Virus record (IMG/VR): IMGVR_UViG_3300022836_000569
Coordinates: 1 to 36,614 of that record
Strand: one strand, 5' to 3'
DNA from: a virus
Length of the DNA: 36,614 nt
Part shown: piece by piece, positions 22,603-29,542 of the stretch
Layout of the letters: each line of letters starts with the position of its first letter
Position numbering within the stretch: the stretch's first letter is position 1
The notes under the pieces: model-generated
The model's input: only the letters and a program-made list of their open reading frames with translations
What the model was told of the DNA's origin: nothing
Databases searched by the model: none
Program-made: the position numbers and the translations under genes

Positions 22603-23964
22603 CTACCAGGCCCCGCGCCCGAAGCGGGCGCCGGGCATCTCGTCGTCGGTGCCGTAGGCGGGGGCGTCGTCGACACGGCGGCGCAACCGAGGTGCCGGGT
22701 CATAGCCGAACTCGACCGGGCCACCGCCGGCCGCGTTGATCGCCAGGAAGCCGGCCCAGGCCCGGTCCGCGTGACCGGCGGCATCGCTGTCCGCGACGAA
22801 CCGTGGAGCACCGGTCGGGCCGGACACCTTCTGCAGCTTGTGCAGGTCGGCTCGCAGAACCGGGTCACCTATCGGGATCCGGACCTTGCGATCCTCGAAC
22901 GCCTGCTTTCCAGCGGTCGCCATGATCAGCTTGTTGCCGGTGTTGAACAGCACGCCTTCGACCTTGTGCTCTCCGTAGCGGCGCTTGGCATCTTCGACGG
23001 GCTTTTCACCCATGCCAGTCTGGTCCATGCCGATCCGGGCAACCCGATACTTTCCGACCAGCTCGTCCAGCACGGCGTCGTGCTCTGCGAACTTCTTGCG
23101 GTGAAGGGTCCGGATCTCGCGCGTCCACAGGACGTCGCCGACCTCTTCCATGACCCAGGCAACCCACAGGTCGCTGCGCAGGCCGATATCGTTTCCGATG
23201 TAGCAGGCGCCGCCCTGGTAGAGGTCCGGGTTCCCGGCGTCGGAATCCTCGACCGTCGAGATCAGTTCGTAGGACAGCCAGGCGCTCGCCTCGTCGAGCC
23301 ACTGCAGCTCGTACTCCTGCGCCCAGGCATCGTCGTCGGCGATGCCGGCGCGCAGCTCCTCGATATTCCGTGGCAGGCCGTCGCGGACCGCCCGGTAGAT
23401 GTCCACCTCGTGCTTCGACCAGGCGCTGTCCTTCGCGGTCATCAGCTCGAAAAACTTGTTGCCCTTGCCGTTCGGCGTGCTGACCACGCGGAGCTTGTGG
23501 CCGGCCGAGATCACCGGGAACAGCGCCTTCCAGATGGCGCGGCTGTCCTGGTGAAAGGCGAACTCGTCGAGGAAGACGTTGGCGCTGAAGCCGCGGGCGG
23601 TGTCGGGGTTGGCGGGCAGTGCCGTGATTCGGGAACCGCCCTTCAAGACGACTTCAAGGGCCTTGTAACGGTTCTCCCCGTCACCCCAGTCGTACTCCAG
23701 CTCGTCCAGGTAGGCGTCGTAGGCCTTGGCGTGCAGCTTCACGCCCTCGTCCATGGCTTCCTTGGCCTGGCGCTCACCGCGCGACAGGATCACCCAGCGC
23801 TTGCGGCCGCCCATGGCCTCGGCCTCGTAGCAGTCGTCGACCAGCTCCAGCGTGCTGGTGAACGTCTTGCCGGTCTGGCGGGCGAACATCCCGATCTTGA
23901 ACCGGGACCGGTCCCGGAACCACCGCTGCTGAAATGGATAGAGCGGGACCGCCGGGGTCGTCAT
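22603..23964 (-). CDS. Terminase large subunit (Mu gp28-like)
   Basis: The 453-residue packaging motor has an N-terminal ATPase with ARQTGKT (28-34) as a Walker A variant, VFLDEF (130-135) as Walker B with catalytic E, and the coupling motif VVSTPNGKGN (160-169). The C-terminal RNase H-like nuclease has acidic residues at D259 (GNDIG), D314 (GMDQTG) and the D392/D394/D400 cluster. In Mu the enzyme cuts host DNA flanking the integrated genome and packages by headful. Its ATG overlaps the small terminase stop. All key residues are present. Confidence 0.92.
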   Translation of the reverse strand: MTTPAVPLYPFQQRWFRDRSRFKIGMFARQTGKTFTSTLELVDDCYEAEAMGGRKRWVILSRGERQAKEAMDEGVKLHAKAYDAYLDELEYDWGDGENRYKALEVVLKGGSRITALPANPDTARGFSANVFLDEFAFHQDSRAIWKALFPVISAGHKLRVVSTPNGKGNKFFELMTAKDSAWSKHEVDIYRAVRDGLPRNIEELRAGIADDDAWAQEYELQWLDEASAWLSYELISTVEDSDAGNPDLYQGGACYIGNDIGLRSDLWVAWVMEEVGDVLWTREIRTLHRKKFAEHDAVLDELVGKYRVARIGMDQTGMGEKPVEDAKRRYGEHKVEGVLFNTGNKLIMATAGKQAFEDRKVRIPIGDPVLRADLHKLQKVSGPTGAPRFVADSDAAGHADRAWAGFLAINAAGGGPVEFGYDPAPRLRRRVDDAPAYGTDDEMPGARFGRGAW

Positions 23965-24521
23965 TCGACCATTCCGTAGATGTCCTCGCGCACCTTGCGC
24001 AGGGCCTCCATCGGGTCGATCGTGCGCCCGGCGGCAGCAGCCCCGGTGATATCCGCCTCGGCCTGGTCGAGCACCTCGCCGGCCCTGTCCGCGAATTCCT
24101 TGCGAAGGCGCAGTTCGCGATCGACGTCGGTCTTCGCCGCCGCGGCCAGATCTTTCATCGTGCGCGCCAGCAGCATCGCCCCCTGCGGGTCGAGCGTTAC
24201 CGGCGTGCCGTCGTCGCCGCCGGCCAGCAGCTGCTGCACGTTGGCGTGCATCAGCTCGATGTTGAGCCGGGCGGTGCGGTTGTCGGGCTGCTCGCCGAGG
24301 CGCGCCATGATCGCCTCGGCGGCGGCGCGGCTCTCGCGCAGCCTGGCGCCGATCGCGTCGATCCGCTTGATGTGGTCGCCAAGGCCGGTGCGGGAAACGT
24401 CGACGTCGAGCTGCCGCAGCACCGACAGGATCTCGTCGATCGTGCGGCCGTCACGGCGCAGCGACCCGATCTTGTCGCGGATCTCGGCCGGCAGGCGGTC
24501 GATCTTGGATGGGCGGGCCAT
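23961..24521 (-). CDS. Small terminase subunit (Mu gp27-like, DUF3486)
   Basis: The 186-residue protein starts MARPSKIDRLPAEIRDKIGSL, the standard DUF3486 opening. A helix-turn-helix (about residues 10-50: RDGRTIDEILSVLRQLDVDVS followed by LGDHIKRID) is followed by a long helical domain with AAAEAIMARLGEQPDNRTARL. Mu gp27-type proteins recognise the phage end and recruit the large subunit. The gene lies directly upstream of the large terminase with an overlap. Confidence 0.88.
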   Translation of the reverse strand: MARPSKIDRLPAEIRDKIGSLRRDGRTIDEILSVLRQLDVDVSRTGLGDHIKRIDAIGARLRESRAAAEAIMARLGEQPDNRTARLNIELMHANVQQLLAGGDDGTPVTLDPQGAMLLARTMKDLAAAAKTDVDRELRLRKEFADRAGEVLDQAEADITGAAAAGRTIDPMEALRKVREDIYGMVE

Positions 24522-24525
24522 GCCT

Positions 24526-24822
24526 TCAGCTCGTGGCCGAAGGGCGCTTGACGCCCGGCACGCTCGCCGAGCCGGTCGCGACGTCCTGGCCCCGGCCGGT
24601 GAGGGTCACGACCTGGAGCTGGCCGAGCGGCTCGCAGCGCACCAGGTCCTGCTCGGCGAGCCAGGCCAGTTCGGCGCACACTTGGTCCCGGCTGGCGCTG
24701 AAGCCCAGCGACCGCACCGCGTCCGTCAATACGCTGTCGTTGGCCGAGTAGCCGGCCGCCTGTTCGAGGAGCTTCAGCATCGCCAGCCGAAGGTGCTGGC
24801 GCCAGGCATCGTTGAGGCTCAT
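24526..24822 (-). CDS. Mu gp26-like winged-helix protein (VpaChn25_0724 family)
   Basis: The 98-residue protein reads as a small winged helix: MSLNDAWRQHLRLAMLKLLEQ, then DSVLTDAVRSLGFSASRDQV and a wing-like strand LGQLQVVTLTGRGQDVA. The opening and overall length match the phage family annotated as VpaChn25_0724, which sits between gp25 and the small terminase in Mu-like phages. A DNA-binding role in packaging is plausible but unproven. It overlaps the preceding gene by ATGA. Confidence 0.8.
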   Translation of the reverse strand: MSLNDAWRQHLRLAMLKLLEQAAGYSANDSVLTDAVRSLGFSASRDQVCAELAWLAEQDLVRCEPLGQLQVVTLTGRGQDVATGSASVPGVKRPSATS

Positions 24823-25223
24823 CGCCGTCCCTCCGCGAAGATCGATTCATGGCGGCCCACCGACTGCTCCAGCCGCTCGACCAGCTTCTCGTGGCCTTCG
24901 AACCGCGCGCCGAGCGTGTCGATCGAACCGGCGAGGCGAGTTATCTGAAGACCCAACCCGTGGAGATCGTCCTTCTGCGGCAGGGTCACCAGCGCCCGGT
25001 CGAGCCGCTCGAATCGGGCCTCGCCGGCGTCGAGCCGACTGCGCTTGGCCTCGATCTGTCGGCTGATCTCGGCGAGCGCTTCGCCGGTATCACGGCGGTC
25101 GGAATCGAACTCCTCGCGCGGCACGAACTTCGACCGCAGCCACAAGGCCACCACGAAGACGGCGGCGGTGCCGACCAGCTGCGCGACGGGAAGCCAGTCC
25201 TTCAGGGCTGCTACGTCGATCAT
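24819..25223 (-). CDS. Mu gp25-like membrane-anchored coiled coil (DUF2730)
   Basis: The 134-residue protein has one N-terminal transmembrane helix (about 12-30, LPVAQLVGTAAVFVVALWL) followed by a long heptad-rich helix (EEFDSDRRDTGEALAEISRQ onward, with regular Leu spacing to LVERLEQSVGRHE). This is the DUF2730 architecture found after the lysis genes of Mu-like phages. ATG 25223 is used because it overlaps the upstream stop and immediately precedes the membrane helix. Its role is unknown; it may act with the lysis proteins at the inner membrane. Confidence 0.8.
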   Translation of the reverse strand: MIDVAALKDWLPVAQLVGTAAVFVVALWLRSKFVPREEFDSDRRDTGEALAEISRQIEAKRSRLDAGEARFERLDRALVTLPQKDDLHGLGLQITRLAGSIDTLGARFEGHEKLVERLEQSVGRHESIFAEGRR

Positions 25224-25438
25224 CGCCCCCGGCGCTCCCTCTTGATCTGGCACTCGACACAGGTGCTCACCCCTGGGACCGCACGGCGTCGTGCCGGTGG
25301 GATCTCGCCGCCACAGTCGACGCAATGCTCGGTGGACACGGTTCCCAGCGCCGGCCGGCGCCGCCGGGCCGCGCGGATCGCATCCTCGGTCGCGGCCTGG
25401 ACGCGGGCCTGGACGGCGTCGAACAGGTCAGGCACCAC
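25220..25438 (-). CDS. TraR/DksA-type C4 zinc-finger protein
   Basis: The 72-residue protein has an N-terminal helix (DLFDAVQARVQAATEDAIRAA) and a C-terminal finger CVDCGGEIPPARRRAVPG followed by CVEC, the DksA/TraR C4 pattern. Family members bind the RNA polymerase secondary channel; in Mu-like phages such small versions lie in the same region as here. The start is GTG 25438 or the next GTG at 25435. It overlaps the upstream gene by 11 bases. Confidence 0.8.
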   Translation of the reverse strand: MVPDLFDAVQARVQAATEDAIRAARRRRPALGTVSTEHCVDCGGEIPPARRRAVPGVSTCVECQIKRERRGR

Positions 25439-25649
25439 TGCCCTCGCCGCCGGCTGCCGCCTGCACGCGTCCGTGCAGGGCCTCGGCGACGGCGTTCAGC
25501 TCGTCCCACTCGGCCCGCGTCGGGTCGCGCCCCTCGGCGGTGATGCGCTTGACCGCCTCGGCCGCGGCGAGCGCCGCCGGCACTCCCTGGGCGGCAGCGG
25601 TGGCGATCTGGATCCCCTGCAGGATCAGCAGCACGGTACCGGGGTTCAT
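25428..25649 (-). CDS. Small helical phage protein of unknown function
   Basis: The 73-residue protein starts MNPGTVLLILQGIQIATAAAQG and has an amphipathic N-terminal helix, a helix rich in Ala/Glu (ALAAAEAVKRITAEG) and a third (EWDELNAVAEALHGRV). It could be membrane-associated through its first helix. It overlaps both neighbours in the lysis block (ATGA with the holin-like gene), so a lysis-related or regulatory role is possible. No family recognised. Confidence 0.6.
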   Translation of the reverse strand: MNPGTVLLILQGIQIATAAAQGVPAALAAAEAVKRITAEGRDPTRAEWDELNAVAEALHGRVQAAAGGEGSGA

Positions 25650-26254
25650 GATCCGCCTCCCGCATGCTGGGCCAGGTACAGTCCCAGCCCGGACACGGCG
25701 GCACTTGCCGCCGCGATCGCCAGGCCGACGGTCGCGCTGTCGCCGGCACGGACCGTCGCCTGTGCCTGTCGGATCGCCGCGTAGGCGTACCGGTCGGCCC
25801 GGGCTATCGCCTGCACGATGTCCGGCTCGGCCGCGGGGCTCTCGACGTAGGCGGCAGCGGCGGCGAGCGCGGCGTTGTAGTCGGCCTGAACCGCATAGAG
25901 GCGCTGCGCCGGCGAGGTCGCGTCGGCTTGGGTCAACTGGGCGGTACCGCAGGCAACCGGCCCGCCGAGGGCCAGGCCGCCGAGCAGCAGGAAGGTGATC
26001 GCCAAGGGGCCGACGCCCCTGCCGACAGCGCTCTTGCCGGCGGAGCCGATCGGCCGCGCCGCCTTCAGACGACCGTAGATCGACAGGATGGAGCCGGCGA
26101 CGACGCCGGCGGCCAGCAGGACGTCGGTGATCTCGCCCTGCATCTCCGGCAGGACCTGCACACCCCCAACGGCGACGGCGGTGCAGAGCAGCGACACGAT
26201 CGCGCCGATGATCGTGCGCGACTGGTACCAGGGCTTGGCTTCGTTCGTGTTCAC
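25646..26254 (-). CDS. Holin-like multi-span membrane protein with extra C-terminal region
   Basis: The 202-residue protein starts at GTG 26254, supported by GAGGAG 7 bases upstream. Helix 1 (about 14-34, IIGAIVSLLCTAVAVGGV) and helix 2 (44-62, VLLAAGVVAGSILSIYG) with a basic loop after them resemble a holin. A third hydrophobic stretch (82-100, PLAITFLLLGGLALGGPVA) runs into C102, in a poor lipobox context (PVAC), followed by an Ala-rich helical domain and a possible fourth span. It lies right after the endolysin gene. It may combine holin and a spanin-like part in one chain; that is inference. Confidence 0.6.
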   Translation of the reverse strand: MNTNEAKPWYQSRTIIGAIVSLLCTAVAVGGVQVLPEMQGEITDVLLAAGVVAGSILSIYGRLKAARPIGSAGKSAVGRGVGPLAITFLLLGGLALGGPVACGTAQLTQADATSPAQRLYAVQADYNAALAAAAAYVESPAAEPDIVQAIARADRYAYAAIRQAQATVRAGDSATVGLAIAAASAAVSGLGLYLAQHAGGGS

Positions 26255-26265
26255 GCGCGGTCTCC

Positions 26266-26694
26266 TCAATAGGACCAGAGAAACGGCCGCGGCGCGTGGT
26301 AGCTGTCGGCCGCGGTCATGTCGTCCAGGTGGACGAAACGCTTGCTCAGAGGGGCGTTGAGGTTCTGCGACACGCCGATTCCGGTGAAGCCGAAGCGCAA
26401 CGCCGCCGCGACCAGCTCGAATGCCCGCTCACCGGAGATCGCGATATCGACCGCCCGGGCGAAGGCGTGGGAGCCGGGCTGCGCCTTCTTCGCCTCGGCC
26501 GGATGCGTCGGGTGGCGGTAGCCAGAAGTCACGGGAAGCGGAAACGACAGTTCGAGGCGCATGCCCTGCAGCCGGTCCATGAAAGCCGGTACGACGACCA
26601 GCACGCCGGTGTGCTTGCAGGTCAGCTCGGCCGGCGTGAAGTTCGGCCAGCCCCAGTGCTCGGGTATGCCGGGCTCAGGCAGCTTCGGGTCCAT
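26266..26694 (-). CDS. Endolysin, M15-type peptidase
   Basis: The 142-residue enzyme has the peptidase M15 layout: SGYR (57-60) ahead of the first zinc region, H76 in GSHAFARAVD with D83, and VHLDD (121-125) giving H122. These correspond to the H-D-H zinc ligands of phage M15 endolysins, which cleave stem peptides of peptidoglycan. There is no signal peptide, so export or release needs the neighbouring holin-like gene. The start at 26694 has GAGGG about 8 bases upstream. It is the first gene after the dyad at 26775-26790, suggesting it begins the late transcript. Confidence 0.88.
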   Translation of the reverse strand: MDPKLPEPGIPEHWGWPNFTPAELTCKHTGVLVVVPAFMDRLQGMRLELSFPLPVTSGYRHPTHPAEAKKAQPGSHAFARAVDIAISGERAFELVAAALRFGFTGIGVSQNLNAPLSKRFVHLDDMTAADSYHAPRPFLWSY

Positions 26695-26774
26695 TGCTCA
26701 TCCCTCAACGTGGGGAAGCGAGGACGCGCCCCGCTCGCCGAATGAGCGTGGCCGATGCCAAGGCCCGGGTAAGC

Positions 26775-26790
26775 GGTGACAGGTGTCACC
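26775..26790. promoter_or_regulatory. Dyad GGTGAC-N4-GTCACC upstream of the lysis operon
   Basis: A perfect 6+6 inverted repeat (centre AGGT on the plus strand) lies between the mor-like gene and the endolysin gene, 81 bases before the endolysin ATG. The extended minus-strand form GTGGTGACNNNTGTCACC is shared with the dyad at 19270-19285. Its position fits Mu Pm/Plys, and Mor-family activators bind dyads just upstream of the promoter. I infer it is the Mor site of the late promoter. No strong -10 box is apparent. Confidence 0.65.
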
Positions 26791-26799
26791 ACAGGCCGA

Positions 26800-27201
26800 T
26801 CAGATGGATGATTTCCTGGGGGTGAAAAGCGGCAGGTCGGCGTCGCCGGCCCGGGCCTGTGCACGATGCCGTTTGACGGTACGGCCGGCAACGCCGAAGC
26901 GGCGGGCGATCGCCGAAGCGCTGTCGTCGCCCTGCTCGATGGCACGGCGCAGGCGGGCGGCGCGATCGGCGCGATCGCCGGTCGGCCCGAGCGGCATGTC
27001 GACGTGGCCGGGGCCATGGTGCTCACATAGCCAGGCAGCCAGCTCCTGGCCGACCTTGGCGACGAATGCTGGCGTCGGGTGCTTCGGGACAGCCAGGCGC
27101 CCGCCGCCATGGTCCCGCGCTAGGCGCAGCGCTGCTCCCGTGCCGAGAGCCTCGGCGATGTCGGCCAGCAGCTGCGGGAGCGGGGGCGCCTGGTCGGTCA
27201 T
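26800..27201 (-). CDS. mor: Mor-family transcription activator
   Basis: The 133-residue protein has the two-domain Mor/C pattern. The N-terminal dimerisation part (residues 10-72) has LLADIAEALGTGAALRLARDHGG, then RLAVPK, and HVDMPLG as the paired beta strands. The C-terminal helix-turn-helix (about 95-114) is IARRFGVAGRTVKRHRAQAR. In Mu, Mor activates the middle promoter and C the late ones; only one such gene is present here, so it may do both jobs. It sits at the end of the early operon and just before the lysis-operon dyad. Start ATG 27201 overlaps the stop of a tiny upstream ORF. Confidence 0.85.
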   Translation of the reverse strand: MTDQAPPLPQLLADIAEALGTGAALRLARDHGGGRLAVPKHPTPAFVAKVGQELAAWLCEHHGPGHVDMPLGPTGDRADRAARLRRAIEQGDDSASAIARRFGVAGRTVKRHRAQARAGDADLPLFTPRKSSI

Positions 27202-27278
27202 GCGGCGGGCGTGCCGCCGTGCCCGGCCTCGGCCTTCAGCTTACGGATGCACTCCAGGATATTGTTGCTGTCAGCCAT
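27198..27278 (-). CDS. 26-residue coupled ORF ahead of mor
   Basis: A tiny frame from ATG 27278 encodes MADSNNILECIRKLKAEAGH followed by GGTPAA. Its TGA overlaps the mor ATG (ATGA), and it starts 3 bases before the 3' end of the gene upstream. The first 18 residues form a plausible amphipathic helix. It may be a leader that couples mor translation to the early operon, or a real micro-protein. No clear ribosome site is visible. Confidence 0.4.
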   Translation of the reverse strand: MADSNNILECIRKLKAEAGHGGTPAA

Positions 27279-27280
27279 GA

Positions 27281-27520
27281 TCAGCGATGCTCGTCCTGCC
27301 ACTTCTTCAGGGCGGCGTAGAGCTGCCCATCGGCGCCGCTATCGAAGCCGGTCAACTCGAACGCGATCGAGAGAGCCTCGGCCAGGTCCGGCAATGCGTC
27401 CCCCAAGTCGAACTTGGCCGAGGTACTCGGGTCGGTAGCCCGGGCGATCTCCAGCAACCCGGTAGCCGTTGTGGTCGATAGGGAAGCCGCGCGCAGCAGT
27501 GCCCGATAGCGGTCGGTCAT
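27281..27520 (-). CDS. Small phage protein of unknown function
   Basis: The 79-residue protein starts MTDRYRALLRAASLSTTTAT at ATG 27520 (ATGA overlap with the DnaA-like gene upstream). It is acidic and helical, with DLGDALPDLAEALSIAFELTG as the most conserved-looking segment and a Trp near the end (LKKWQDEHR). The early-operon context suggests a regulatory or host-takeover role. No family recognised. Confidence 0.6.
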   Translation of the reverse strand: MTDRYRALLRAASLSTTTATGLLEIARATDPSTSAKFDLGDALPDLAEALSIAFELTGFDSGADGQLYAALKKWQDEHR

Positions 27521-27903
27521 TTCAGCACCTCGAAGCTCTGAAATTTGGCAGCGGCCGGCATTCGCATGGGCCAGCCAAAGGTGAAGTCCGGCCCGTGCGC
27601 AGGCCTCAGCAGCGCCACGCAGGCCTCGGCCGCCATGAGTCGCCCCCGAAAGGCGGGCGACCGATCCCAGTGCCCACACTCGACCGCGCGAATCCCATGC
27701 AGCACGGTGGTGTGGTCACGGCGGAAGTACCGGCCGAGCACGGTCGTCGAGCGGTTGCCGTAGCGACAGCAGAGCCACATGGCGGCGTGCCGAGCCTCGG
27801 CAACACGCCGTTGACGGACCCGCCCGCGTAGCTCATCCAGCGTGACAGGCCAGATACCGCACACTACGCGGGCGACGTCGGCGCTGAGGATCCGAGCGGT
27901 CAT
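27517..27903 (-). CDS. DnaA domain IV-like DNA-binding protein
   Basis: The 128-residue protein carries the DnaA C-terminal (domain IV) pattern: VAEARHAAMWLCCRYGN as the first helices and RYFRRDHTTVLHGIRAVE as the DNA-recognition helix. DHTTVLHGI (63-71) is close to the DnaA signature DHTTVLHA. There is no AAA+ domain. Cellular DnaA uses this region to bind DnaA boxes, so this small version may occupy host or phage boxes, or act as an early regulator. It lies between gemA and mor with overlaps on both sides. Confidence 0.75.
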   Translation of the reverse strand: MTARILSADVARVVCGIWPVTLDELRGRVRQRRVAEARHAAMWLCCRYGNRSTTVLGRYFRRDHTTVLHGIRAVECGHWDRSPAFRGRLMAAEACVALLRPAHGPDFTFGWPMRMPAAAKFQSFEVLK

Positions 27904-28616
27904 CGGGTCGACCCCGCCTGAGCTTGGCGGATGGCCCGCCCGAACCACTCCATCACGCGGTGCCAGTCCTCGGGCGTGTACAGGTCCGGGCTCGGCTTGC
28001 TGGTCGCGGCGATCGCCGCGCCCCACCAGCGGTCACTCGGACCCGGCAGCGCGCCCAGCTCGGCCAGCCGCCGCCACTGCGCCGACACCACGGCGAAGGG
28101 CTCCCGCGATCGAGCCGGCAGGAACGGTTCCCACCGGCCAAGTCCGGCCTTTGTCCAGTCGACACCATGGCGCTCGGCCATCTTCTTCAGGCCCTCGATG
28201 GCCTTGGTGCCGGCCTCGACGTCGAGCCATTGCAGGGCCTCGACGCGGGTCGTGCGCTTGACGTAGGCAGCGAGCGCGGCTTCGGACGGGTCGCGGACGG
28301 CGCCGAGGTGGTAGAGGCTGATCCAGAGCGCGCGCAGCTTGTCCTGCGACGGGCCATGCGCCATCGCCCGGCTGCCGGCGCGCTTCGGCGCCTGTCGCGG
28401 TCGATCCTTGAAGCCCTCGGCCTTGAAGTGCTCCAGCAGCGCGTCCAGCTCGCTCACGCTCAGGTCGCCGGCGCTCGTCTTGCCCTTGAAGAGGCGGGCC
28501 AGCAGCTGGCGGTACGTGGTGTCGTCCAGTTGGAGCTGCGCCTTGGCGATGTGGATCTTGGCGAGCCGCGCACGGCGAGCCTGATCGGCACCGCTGGCCG
28601 CAGGTCTGGCGTTCAT
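27900..28616 (-). CDS. gemA: GemA-like early regulatory protein (DUF1018)
   Basis: The 238-residue protein contains the GemA/DUF1018 core: LAKIHIAKAQLQLDDTTYRQ, LARLFKGKTSAGDLS with LSVSELDALLEHFKAEGF, then SQDKLRALWISLYHLGAV. In Mu, GemA modulates host gene expression and DNA gyrase-related supercoiling. The C-terminal 100 residues (AGLGRWEPFLPARSREP onward) are variable. Start ATG 28616 overlaps the gene upstream. The link to gyrase is of interest given the candidate gyrase-site region in this genome. Confidence 0.85.
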   Translation of the reverse strand: MNARPAASGADQARRARLAKIHIAKAQLQLDDTTYRQLLARLFKGKTSAGDLSVSELDALLEHFKAEGFKDRPRQAPKRAGSRAMAHGPSQDKLRALWISLYHLGAVRDPSEAALAAYVKRTTRVEALQWLDVEAGTKAIEGLKKMAERHGVDWTKAGLGRWEPFLPARSREPFAVVSAQWRRLAELGALPGPSDRWWGAAIAATSKPSPDLYTPEDWHRVMEWFGRAIRQAQAGSTR

Positions 28617-28918
28617 GGCTGATCTCCCTGGATGAAGGTGGCTCGCTCGGCCTCCCTCCGTGGTGGGCCGGCGTGGACCCGGCCGAGCTTGTTCACGATG
28701 ATCATGGTGCCGCTCCAGCCCAGCTCGGCCGCGGCGCGCTCCAGCGCTGCCTGCAGCTGCTCGGCGGGATCGACGCGCGTGCCCTCGGCCTCGGCCCGGG
28801 CGGTCGCCCGCACGGCGGCAACGGCGGCGCGTACCGCGTCCTGCCGGTGGCGCGGCCGGTGGATCAGGATGGCGCGGATCGCCACGTCGAGATCGAGCAG
28901 AGCGTCGTCGAGCGTCAT
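28613..28918 (-). CDS. Small early protein of unknown function
   Basis: The 101-residue protein starts MTLDDALLDLDVAIRAILIH at ATG 28918. It has a basic helix rich in Ala/Arg (DAVRAAVAAVRATARAEAEG) and a second part with GWSGTMIIVNKLGRVHAG. There are no cysteines or membrane spans. It overlaps both neighbours by 4 bases, as a fully coupled operon member. No family recognised. Confidence 0.6.
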   Translation of the reverse strand: MTLDDALLDLDVAIRAILIHRPRHRQDAVRAAVAAVRATARAEAEGTRVDPAEQLQAALERAAAELGWSGTMIIVNKLGRVHAGPPRREAERATFIQGDQP

Positions 28919-29139
28919 CGCCGCGCCACCACATCGGCGATCGCCAGATCGAGCGCGTAGCGATAGAGGTTCAGCGCCGGGATCTTGTCGTCGAGCTGCG
29001 CTCGCTGAAAGGCCCGCCAACTCCGGCCGACGTTCCGCTTGTGGTCTTGACCGGCGGTGCCCCAGCAGCTGCGGCACATGGCGCGGCCGCGCTTCACCGG
29101 CGCGCCGCAGCCGGGCACGGGGCAGATGCGGGCGGTCAT
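28915..29139 (-). CDS. Small zinc-finger-like early protein
   Basis: The 74-residue protein has four cysteines arranged CPVPGC and CRSC (residues 6-11 and 22-25), a treble-clef-like finger, followed by a basic helix (KRNVGRSWRAFQRAQ) and a hydrophobic helix (LNLYRYALDLAIADVV). It could bind nucleic acid or a host protein. Start ATG 29139; overlaps both neighbours. No family recognised. Confidence 0.6.
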   Translation of the reverse strand: MTARICPVPGCGAPVKRGRAMCRSCWGTAGQDHKRNVGRSWRAFQRAQLDDKIPALNLYRYALDLAIADVVARR

Positions 29140-29300
29140 CGCGCGATCCGCCAGGCGACCAGGGCGACGTAGGCCGCGCAGCACACCCCCCAGCCGATCA
29201 GGATCCGGGGATAGGCCGCCGGCTCGATCGACGCGCCGATCGACGCGCCGGCGAGGCCGATCACGATGGCGGCCACCGCCAGGAAGATCAGGGTCCGCAT
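29136..29300 (-). CDS. Two-span small membrane protein
   Basis: The 54-residue protein is almost entirely two hydrophobic helices: MRTLIFLAVAAIVIGLAGAS, then ILIGWGVCCAAYVALVAW, ending with RIAR. The Gly/Ala-rich first helix and basic tail suggest inner-membrane insertion. Small early membrane proteins in temperate phages can cause superinfection exclusion, but nothing here proves that. Start ATG 29300; the stop overlaps the next gene. Confidence 0.55.
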   Translation of the reverse strand: MRTLIFLAVAAIVIGLAGASIGASIEPAAYPRILIGWGVCCAAYVALVAWRIAR

Positions 29301-29302
29301 CC

Positions 29303-29542
29303 TCAGACCCCCTGCGCGGCCAGCCAGGGGCCGATCGGGGGCCAGCCGCGCAGCTCCCCGTCGGGCAGCGGCGACGGCAGGCCCCGGACCGGCGTGAGGG
29401 TACGGACACGGCCGCCGGTGTCCCGGTACAGCCACAGGTCCCGCACGCCGTACCAGACCGTCAGGTGGACGACCGAGATCCCGGCCGGCAGCGCCGGTTC
29501 GTAGATATCGGCCGCCACCGTCTCGCGAGCGCGGCGGGTCAT
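29303..29542 (-). CDS. Small early protein of unknown function
   Basis: The 79-residue protein starts MTRRARETVAADIYEPALPA at ATG 29542 (TGATG overlap with the DUF3164 gene). It has a beta-hairpin-like centre (ISVVHLTVWYGVRDLWLYRD), and its C-terminal half is Pro/Gly-rich (SPLPDGELRGWPPIGPWL). No motif or family recognised. Confidence 0.6.
   Translation of the reverse strand: MTRRARETVAADIYEPALPAGISVVHLTVWYGVRDLWLYRDTGGRVRTLTPVRGLPSPLPDGELRGWPPIGPWLAAQGV

Noticed and set aside
25646-26254. Lipoprotein (outer spanin) signal at C102
   Set aside because: The context PVAC lacks the usual Leu at -3 and the segment is internal to a multi-span protein, so a lipobox is not supported.
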